DNA of 16,278 bases from Pleurotus djamor (taxonomy: Eukaryota > Basidiomycota > Agaricomycetes > Agaricales > Pleurotaceae), in assembly GCA_029747585.1 (NCBI GenBank), contig JAPEVF010000979.1:1-16278 (forward strand), written 5' to 3'. Shown here one piece after another: positions 9,501-16,278 of the stretch. The stretch's first letter is position 1, and each line of letters opens with the position of its first letter. Under the pieces are notes generated by a model. That model had not been told where the DNA came from. It made no database searches and saw only the letters and a program-made list of their open reading frames with translations. The position numbers were made by a program, and so were the translations under genes.

Positions 9501-11381
9501 TCAACATTCGGATTTGAGACCAGAGTCGTTCAACACCTTCACCATCCGTTAGACCTAGTCCCTCTTGCATGCGAGGATTGTATTCCAACTGGCAAGACCA
9601 CTGGTGGCCGTATGCGTGCATAGCGCTTGTGACGAAACGGAGTCGATCCCGAACGCTCTGCGAAACGATGTCGCGCTAAAGATATGAATGAATCTTGCCG
9701 CAGCCAGGCACAGATAAGCTGACCAATCTCACCTTGTGGAGGCTTCTGTCAAGCACACATCCGACATCGTAGAGGACAACGACGTTCGCCACCGAGGGAA
9801 TGTGCTCAAAGAAATGCTCGATGAGAGAAACTGCGTATTTCTGCCCTTCTCCAGGGGTGTTGATATTAGCAGCAAAGAGAGGGATGTCATGTCGACAGAC
9901 GAGCGCCATTAATCCGTGTGAGTCGAAGATTTTTGCATCAGATTTAGCAATGTTACCGTTGGCAGCGAGATATGAATGTTGACACTCGTCCACTGCCACG
10001 TCTGGTACTCGAGAAGGGTTGGGCCTATCCGTGCCACCTTTCTTCGACTGGGCGGCAGCGATTCGGACGCCAGCTTCCTCCACCTTTTCTGCAGGAATGA
10101 TATAATCAGGCACGTAAGAGGATGGGGTGTCACCAGTACCCTTTCGTTGGCGGTGGTGGAAATTCCCATCAACAGCAACATGGAAGTCGCCGCCTCTGTA
10201 AAGCACACGTCTGAGTTCAGAGGGGAATGATCAAAGGCTGTAACTCACACTGAAAACGGTTTCCCAAATTCCGTACCACCAAAGCAAGCTGGGCACCTGG
10301 ACCGCAGGAGCGGGCTACACTCGAACGACGGGTGAACCCACGGCGGGCTTTCGATGGGTAGCGCCTTGACGGCGTTATCACCTCGAGATATGGCGGCACG
10401 TGTTTCGTGTTCTATCTGGGATAGCATTACGTCGTGCCATTGAATCGCTTGGCCCATGGCCCGTCGGAACGGGTCTGTCATTTGGTCTCCCTATAGTGAG
10501 TTGAGTCGACGCTCTCTATATGGATGAGTCCGAGTCCGTGAACTGACCTTGGTACCGGACAGGGTAAATCCCCTTTGTAAGTAAAAGTTGTTGAGCCCAC
10601 CGACAAAGGCATTGACGGAGTCTAACGCCTTCTCAAAGAGGCATCGGTGGAACTCAAGCATCTGGATTGAGACGGCTAGATTGGGCCTCACAGGAGAGCA
10701 TGGAAACAAGCCTTCACCGACTAGCAATGGGAGCAATTCATGGCAGGGACAGCTGGTAACCTTGATAATTTTGTAATCTAGAGAGATAGATGAGGCCTAG
10801 CGTCCTGGTGTAGTTGGGGAAAGAGTATTACGGTTGAATAGGAGCGCGGTGAGCGTCAATGAACGATACAAGGGCGCTTCGCAACCCTTCGCACATGGAG
10901 GGCCGTGAATATGATCGGGAGGGTAAGGAGCAGCCATTGCCATATGTGTTTCTTGATAGGCCAAGAACGGGCCAATGAGTTGTGGAATAAGTTGCTTCCA
11001 ATGCTCAAAGAGGCGTGCAGCGGCGGCCTTTTGGGACTTGGTTGGTTTTATAGGGGTTGTGTTCGCTTCATCATCCTCCACGACCTCCATCGTCTCATGA
11101 CAACCCATTGAGTCGTCAAACATCGCCTCCGGTATATCGTTGGGCATCGATGGTTGGTCCCTCTCCTCTACCTGCTCCGCCTGCTCTGCCTGCTCCGCCT
11201 GGGCCATGGCCAACATTTCCGCCAGCTGCTGTTTTTTCTCTTCAAGGACTTTTGGGTGAATCAGCCGTTCAAACTGTACAGCATCAGATCGACGGGCTCG
11301 TGATCCTTTCGGAGTCGAATAGTGGGCTCCATGGCCGCGAACAAATGGTTGACTTTCTCGACGAGAACTGGAGCGCGCCAT
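6536..11381 (-). CDS. KDZ transposase fused to Ulp1-type (C48) SUMO protease
   Basis: Exons (minus): 11381-10832, 10777-10548, 10490-10249, 10210-9733, 9657-9478, 9427-8393, 8343-7418, 7301-6906, 6846-6748, 6700-6536; about 1,433 residues. Order: basic N-terminus and an Ala/Glu/Gln repeat (residues 59-75); first cysteine cluster (C163, C167, C193, C195) leading into GLFPCSPVRPNLAVSI, as in CxC1-type KDZ proteins; second cluster CSPLLRSRCPACFGG (C318, C326, C329). The catalytic core follows: VAVDGNF (Asp355), LYDVGCVLDR (Asp489), then LTDGEGVERLWS (Glu540/Glu543), with HAYGHQWSC and YNPRMQEGLG between, typical of KDZ transposases. Next come the GTRLHQQTRKGISKRAPAL region and LMEDVWIDA. After an acidic/basic linker lies a C48 peptidase with WLNAACIN, SHWVL (His about 1316), VFDSF (Asp about 1333), LQQN (Gln) and SSDCGLW (Cys about 1390). 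All expected catalytic residues of both enzymes are visible. Cut-and-paste transposition and deSUMOylation are inferred from family knowledge. One apparent frameshift lies near 9180. Confidence 0.93.
9178..9190 (-). other. Apparent 1-nt frameshift in the KDZ gene
   Basis: The exon starting at 9427 is good coding to ...FHNESCMG and then hits a stop at 9158. The following coding segment, QCSPTRIDAPSVLKKEIDG and onward, is in another frame and overlaps this point. One additional G in the GGG run (CCC at 9180-9182 on the + strand) would fuse the two. The only GT-AG option nearby gives a 20-nt intron, which is implausibly short. It is either an inactivating mutation or a homopolymer sequencing error. 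Confidence 0.7.
11171..11206 (-). repeat. Short coding repeat (Ala-Glu-Gln)n
   Basis: Near-perfect 9-nt repeats (TGCTCCGCC-like on the + strand) encode AEQ AEQ AEQ in the N-terminal region of the transposase, followed by a variant unit. Likely replication slippage within a charged helical stretch; no function is inferred. Confidence 0.7.
11345..11381. promoter_or_regulatory. Overlapping divergent start region
   Basis: The proposed + strand start ATG at 11345 lies 37 bp inside the first exon of the minus-strand transposase, whose ATG is at 11381-11379. The two genes are therefore head-to-head with overlapping coding starts and must share promoter sequence, each one's promoter lying in the other's coding region. 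Both starts rest on frame quality; no TATA box or transcription start could be defined. Confidence 0.45.
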
Positions 11382-14300
11382 GGTTGGTGGCCGGTGAGTT
11401 GGGCACGGTTGGGGGGTTATGCAAACGTCGGGAAGATTCCGATATTACCTAAGACATCGAACGCTGGTCTGATGACTATGATGACTTTGATCAAAGAAGT
11501 TCAGTCCAGCACCGTGGAAATAAGTCGCTCGCCACGGTATTCGATGATCTGCAACACCCGGATGCCACCCTGCGAACCACCGTGCTCGATCTGCGCACCA
11601 GTGNAAAAAAAGCTCCTCTTTTCCGAACCATCCACATCAGAATGACTCGGTACCCGAAGAAGCTCGAAGTCGGGCTCCCTTTGATTTCGCCCCCAACTTC
11701 CCTCCAACGTCTGCTGCATTCGACGTCCCCCCTTACTCCCCGTCAATTTCGAGACGACCTCCGCTACCATGAACCTGTCTATCTTCCAGGAAGGAGGCGG
11801 ACGAGCCCGTGATGAAGGCATCAATCCAGGAAACCTCATTGGGTCTAAGTTTCGCACCAAAGTCACGCCAACCACTAAGGGTGGCCAAATATCTTCCCTC
11901 CAACAAAACCGACGTCGCGCAATGGTCCCCAGGCCGGGATCCCCAACGCCACAATCCAAGACCCATCGTGCTGGGACCAACCCTCCCCCCTTAACCTCAG
12001 CAAACATCATTACATCAAAGNAAAAAAGTGTCCACGCAGCCAGAGGATCAGATCGCGCCGTCTGAGACATGGGACGTCCCTCCTCCTCCGGTCCCACATC
12101 ATTCTGGGAGCGTCAACCCTCCGTCCTTGACCTCCAAAAAGGGGAATAATTCAAAGAAGAAAGCAACTCCGAGCCAAAGAGATGTCATCGTCACCTCTGA
12201 GGCATTGGACGCGCAGTCGCCATCAGTGCGGTTCTCTTTGCCAACCCCAAATGAACATACACGTTACTCTCCGGCCTTGGCTGACGTGGTTGAAGACGGT
12301 GCGTGTTCCCCGAATTCAGCGGATCAAACGACTTCTGACTCTCATACAGCCTACGGTGGTCCTCCATCAACTCCAAACTTGCAGACATCGCCTCAAGCGC
12401 TCAGTGCAAAACTTGGGATGGGTTCGATGACTCCCTCGCCTCAGACTCGTCCGTCTACGTTGCATGCTCAGAGAGAAGACGTATTTTGGGATCCGTCTAG
12501 CATACATCCGTCGAATACCCAGTTTGCCGACAAAGTTGATTTGACGTCTCCTCATGCGCCAACGGTCAACCATGAAGATTCACAGCGCTGGACGGATCAG
12601 GACGACCCATCGAATGGACAGTGGGCTGACGAGGCTGATCGTTGGCACAACTGGACATCCCCTTCAGCTACACGCAACCGTTCTGGGGATGATGCCACAA
12701 CCTCGACCTCGCACTCACTGAACGCCGATCACATTCCTTCGACATCCCCTTCTGCGCCAACGGTCAACCATGAAAACCCAGAGGGTTGGACCACTCAGAT
12801 TCCCATTTCCCAACGACCATCGACTCCCCACTCCATCATGTCGCCGAATGGAGGAAATGAGCTTGATGAATTAGCGCATAGCACTCCTCACGTTACCTCG
12901 GCATCTCCTCCTGCGCCAACGGTCACCCATGAAGACCCAAAATGCTGGACCACCCAGACTCCCATCTCCCAACGACCATCGACTCCCCTCTTCATCACGT
13001 CGCCGAATGGAGGAAATGAGCCCGACGAATCTTTGCATAGCACCCCACCTTTGGCCGGTGAACCCGGCCCCTCCGAACCGACCTTACGCGACCAAATCAT
13101 CGAGTCTGTGCGTACACGAAGCACCCCTCAGGCACTACCCCATGTGAGGCGAGGGAGGAGGAAGCGTGACGCCTCTCACCTACTGCAACAGCTGACAGAT
13201 CTCCTCGAAACCGTCCTCCGACATGGGAGTGTCTTAGCAGACATCGCACCCGAGACTATCCTCAATTCATGGTCTGAGTCCCACCAAAGAACTTCGCTGA
13301 AGAAGAGCCTTTGGAATGAGTTTCAACATTTCATCAAAACTAAGGACAATCTGGACGGTGAAATGACCCATTATGCGAACAACCCTAACTGTACGCCTGC
13401 CTCCGCCCTGATCCGCTCTAAAACCATCTCTGACCCTCACGACAGACCCGAATATTGTGCCAACCCATCGACAGCTGTACCAGGCCTTCCAAGACCGTGT
13501 TGGAGGCAAAGCAGCAAGCATCCTCCATGAAGCTCGCGCAATAGCAACCCCTCAATCATCAGTTCGACAACGCAAAGTTCTCTTTGAGAATATTGTTTCA
13601 AAAATGGCTGTTTCCGCCGATTACGCCGCTTTGAACCACGACTTTGAAACGTTTTTTATCACAGCAGGATCCAATGCTAACCAAGATGGCGGTCTCCTCC
13701 ACGTTCATTACACATCAAAAGCCCAATCGGTGAGCCTCCGGGTCCCTCTTCTCAACAGAGGTTTTCTTTGCTAAACACCGATGTGCAGTTTATTGNAAAA
13801 AAAATTGGGGATTCCTCGAAACATACTTACGGCCCGCTTCCGCGCATTCGTTAGGTGCGAAGCCTCTGTCTAAATGTAGCGCTACCTAACAACGTACCAT
13901 AGCAATATTGCCTCGGGTGGTCCTGATGTAGAGGACGTCGCCGAATCTAGCCAAGCGACAGCAGGAAGTTCGTCAAGCCAGGCCTTGTTGTCGGTACATG
14001 CCCCCATTCCAACACACCCTATCAGCAGCTACAGTACGCAGTCCCCCTCCGATGATCCGCGAAGTTGGTGGGATCCTAGGGCTTTCCAAATTATCTGGGA
14101 GCAGGGAAACCTAAACACGTGGGTTCCATTCATCAGGGATCAGTTGATACAGAGGGCGCAAGTCGCAGGCCTTGTCCTCGGCCGTTCCGCTTTCCCTTGG
14201 TATAAATTGATAAGTCATCTCTGCGACTCTGGGGTCTATCTCTGCAATTGGCCTGACTCCGTCCCATGGCCTGGCTTCGAGTTGCAAGTTTCTCGGCGAG

Positions 14301-16278
14301 GCATCTGGGGCTGTCCCAAGGACGTCTGCAGAATCTTAATATTATATCTCCCACCAGATCATTTGCACCGAGGCATCACATTTCATGCCCTCCCCAAGGA
14401 ACAGACGACGGATACCTCTGACATCGGAACACCCGCCAACCCCTGCACAGTCCTCCGCACAGGGAAGCTGCCTGTCATGACGGCCCACAGCCCAAACCCA
14501 CGTTCCCCACACGAAAACGCTAAGCAACTGTTCATGATCAATACCAGTCTGCGACAATCCCGCACAGGCCCACCCCGGCGTCTCCTTGCAGAAGATACCA
14601 AAGGCACTGACATGGACGACCTTTTGCCCCCCACCAAGCTGCACTTGCGTACGGACTCTCAGTTAGAGTCACAGGAAGGCATTGCAACCAAGCCAGCCGC
14701 GAAACGATCAAGCAAGACGGGATCCCGCCCCAAGCGAAGTGCTTCTAGGAAAGCTAACGCAAAGCGGTCACCTTCCGAAGATGACGACGGTGATGGTACT
14801 TCAGGCGATGGGGGTGGCAGCATCGACGAACACGAGGAGGACGAGTACGAGTACCATGACAACAACGAGGAGGACGACGAGGACGAGGAGCAGATGAGTA
14901 GGGATAACGCTAACCCTGACGGCAGCAAACGCACTACGAGGGCGGCGACAAGCAAGAAACGCCAAGACGATGAGCAGGACGACACCGACGACGAAACGCA
15001 AACTGTGAACACAAATATGGGGAAGTCTAAGTCGGGAAATAGAAAGTCAAGGCCAAGTGTGGGGAAAAGGAAGAGACAACAAGATGGTGACGACAATGAA
15101 GATGAAGACAGCGGCAGCGCCATGAGTAGAGGCAAGGTCAAATCACGCGGCAGTCTACGTGCTTCGAAGGGAGAACAGCCGGCTAAAACCAAAAGACGTC
15201 GTCAGGGCAAAGTCGGTGACGAAGACGACGGCAGCGACGGCGATGATGACGACTATGATGATAACGGCGACGACGGCGACCAGGACGCCGCCATGAGTAG
15301 AGGCAAGGTCAAATCACGCGGCAGTATACGTGCGTCGAAGGAAGAACAGCCGGCTAAAACCAAAAGACGCCGTCAGGGCAAAGTCGGTGACGAAGACACT
15401 ACCGTAAGCAGACGAAAGGCTCAAACTCGCGACAGTATTCGTCCTTCAAAGGCGGTAGGGCAAGCACGGATAAAGAGACGTCGGGTTGATGATGACTCGG
15501 ATGATAATGATGATGGTGATGGTGGTGACGACGGTGTACAATCTGCGAATACAAAGAAACGCAGAACACAGTCCAAGCGAGGTGTTGGGAAAGGGAAAGG
15601 CCGAGATAAAGGTAACCTAGAAGACTACGAAGACGCCGTTATACCTTGCGTTGATCCACTCTCCGATTCCTCCGGCTTCAACGACGACGGTATGGAATAT
15701 CCTGATGACGACTATACGCAAGGTAGGAAGGCTACTCAAAGAAGTCATGGCGCTCCCGAACGGCGCTCCCAATCATCCAGCGGTGAGTACACCATCCCCT
15801 CCACGTAGCCGATGCTGATTCAAGCCGCATCTGCTGCTGAAAGAACTAAAACCACCATCTCGACAGAATGAACCAGTTGTTGATGGTGCCAAACGGTCTA
15901 GCGGAAGTGAGCGCAGTAATTTTCCTCACGGATCTGACACAAACTGATACTTTTACAGAGACACTTCCGTCGGAGAAAGCACGCCCAAAAGCACGACCTA
16001 TCAAGAAGAAACCAACTGAGGCTGGCATTGAACCATCCCTCAACCCGAACAAGCAGACCAGCGAAGTGCTAGAGCGGAATAAGCCTCTGCTTACCCATGG
16101 TATTACCACCAATGTTTTCATATGGAGCCGGAAATAACTAATAACCATCATTCTCCGCTACTAGACACTATCAGCCAGTCTTTACCGCGCCCAAATGCAC
16201 CACGTCCGAGTGGTCCTGCTCACCACCAGCCCATCGCCGAGCCAGTATTTCGTGCGCCGATGGAAGGACCGACACCCC
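11345..16278 (+). CDS. Long unrecognised repeat-rich, highly charged protein (runs off the right edge)
   Basis: Proposed exons: 11345-11393, 11454 to about 11724/11741, 11790-13390, 13446-13729, 13789-13854, 13903-15782, 15844-15906, 15959-16099, 16165 to beyond the window; about 1,490 residues so far. The start MVDFLDENWSAPWLVA joins by a 60-nt GTGAGT intron to DIERWSDDYDDFDQ. All later introns (48-65 nt) are phase-consistent. Joining to 12028 onward needs the N at 12021 dropped, and the exon at 13789 needs the N at 13796 dropped. Frames between 11604 and 11790 remain ambiguous. Regions: Pro/Ser/Thr-rich repeats (about 11976-13050); a folded-looking core (about 13150-14480) with LLQQLTDLLETVLRHG, LYQAFQDRVGGKAASIL, KKLGIPRNILTARFRAFV, FIRDQLIQRAQVAG and CDSGVYLCNWPDSVPW; then alternating Asp/Glu-rich and Lys/Arg-rich blocks. 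No known domain recognised; nuclear location is likely from the KKR/KRRR clusters. Confidence 0.75.
11604..11604. other. Ambiguous base N beside poly-A in coding sequence
   Basis: Upstream of the N the good frame reads LATVFDDLQHPDATLRTTVL; downstream the best frame reads NHPHQNDSVPEEARSRAPFD. Removing only the N does not join these two; the A-run length must also change by one (one base fewer or two more). The true run length cannot be read from this sequence. Confidence 0.5.
11976..12241 (+). repeat. 45-codon in-frame duplication spanning an N
   Basis: Segments beginning NPPPLTS (about 11979) and NPPSLTS (about 12115) align without gaps over 38 residues, with the shared NPP.LTS, SKKK, a D.I..SE and later D and P positions (17 identities). 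The spacing is 135 nt only if the N at 12021 is not counted, which independently supports that N being spurious. Confidence 0.65.
12021..12021. other. Ambiguous base N that breaks a coding frame
   Basis: Located between CAAAG and AAAAAAG. Deleting it fuses the frame open over 11769-12020 to the 500-codon frame from 12028, reading TSANIITSKKKVSTQPEDQ. The 45-codon repeat described for this region supports the same correction. Confidence 0.7.
12556..13049 (+). repeat. Tandem repeats in the N-terminal half of the long + strand gene
   Basis: The motif APTVNHED or a variant starts at about 12556, 12754 and 12913. The last two units are 159 nt apart and closely alike through WTTQxPISQRPSTP, SPNGGNE and HSTP; the first copy is more diverged and shares mainly the start and a WTDQ. 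Spacings (198 and 159 nt) are multiples of three, so the reading frame is preserved. Confidence 0.85.
13796..13796. other. Ambiguous base N that breaks a coding frame
   Basis: Directly before eight A residues. Without it the exon 13789-13854 reads FIEKKLGIPRNILTARFRAF and meets the next exon (NIASGGPDVED) in phase; with it the frame reaches a stop at the exon end. Confidence 0.72.
15119..15483 (+). repeat. Near-identical 108-nt coding repeats with a third diverged copy
   Basis: Copy 1 is at 15119-15226 and copy 2 at 15290-15397, 171 nt apart, differing at about four bases. Both encode AMSRGKVKSRGS, then RASK, EQPAKTKRRRQGKVGDED. A diverged copy follows at about 15399-15483 (VSRRKAQTRDSIRPSK to KRRR). 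Basic units alternate with Asp-rich spacers. The very low divergence suggests recent duplication or gene conversion. Confidence 0.9.

Larger units (their letters stand above)
6536..11381 (-). mobile_element. KDZ superfamily DNA transposon (core; ends not found)
   Basis: The interval is the transposase-protease gene, the only part whose membership in the element is certain. KDZ elements of basidiomycetes are large and can carry extra genes, so the true element may also include the minus-strand gene at 4944-6260 and the divergent + strand gene from 11345. I searched by eye for inverted repeats near 4600-4940 and at the window ends and found no convincing pair; the right border is probably outside the window. 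Assignment to Kyakuja, Dileera or Zisupton is not attempted. Confidence 0.8.

Noticed and set aside
11501..12097. Minus-strand frame of 198 codons containing two Ns
   Set aside because: Runs over both ambiguous bases without a frame change, while + strand frames here are protein-like, continue into flanking exons and carry an internal repeat.
14659..15192. Minus-strand Ser/Leu-rich frame of 177 codons
   Set aside because: Antisense shadow of the Asp/Glu/Lys-rich tail of the long + strand gene; poly-Ser arises from GAC/GAT repeats.
1..16278. TET/JBP DNA-modification gene, which is often discussed with KDZ elements
   Set aside because: No frame shows a convincing TET/JBP double-stranded beta-helix signature; the only cupin-like gene resembles JmjC.

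Overview
The window looks like genomic DNA of a filamentous basidiomycete (Agaricomycetes-like). The genes are broken by many introns of about 38-116 nt, mostly 45-65, with GTRNGY donors and CTNA(A/T)-type branch sites. The centre is a KDZ (Kyakuja-Dileera-Zisupton) DNA transposon, a class expanded in mushroom-forming fungi. No bacterial, plasmid or organellar signal, rRNA, tRNA or CRISPR was seen. I assembled exon structures by hand from reading phase, splice sites and protein-like frames; no RNA evidence was available.

Layout, left to right. 1-80: 3' end of an unidentified + strand gene. 81-484: non-coding. 485-1193: protein-like but unresolved + strand segments. 1269-4578 (+): multi-exon gene with a Pro/Ser/Thr-rich, NLS-rich N-terminal half and a C-terminal JmjC-like cupin whose first metal-ligand His looks replaced. 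4579-4943: convergent intergenic spacer. 4944-6260 (-): six-exon gene for a 349-residue protein that I do not recognise, carrying two copies of a 38-residue C-x2-C-x11-H-x-C module. 6536-11381 (-): ten-exon KDZ transposase fused to a C-terminal Ulp1-type (C48) SUMO-protease domain, about 1,433 residues, with one apparent 1-nt frameshift near 9180. 11345 to beyond 16278 (+): long unrecognised gene, divergent from the transposase and overlapping its 5' coding end by 37 bp; it has several internal tandem repeats and a highly charged C-terminal half.

How the genes may work together (inference): the transposase-Ulp1 gene, the zinc-module gene just downstream on the same strand, and the divergent charged protein could be parts of one large KDZ element, with the JmjC-like gene as a neighbour. 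No terminal inverted repeats or target-site duplications were identified, so element borders are unknown and membership of the flanking genes is untested.

Sequence quality matters here. Four single Ns (6234, 11604, 12021, 13796) sit in or beside homopolymers inside coding exons. Dropping the N at 6234, 12021 and 13796 restores one continuous reading frame each time, so these look like assembly artefacts rather than mutations. The frameshift at a GGG run near 9180 and the ambiguous frames around 11604-11790 may have the same cause.
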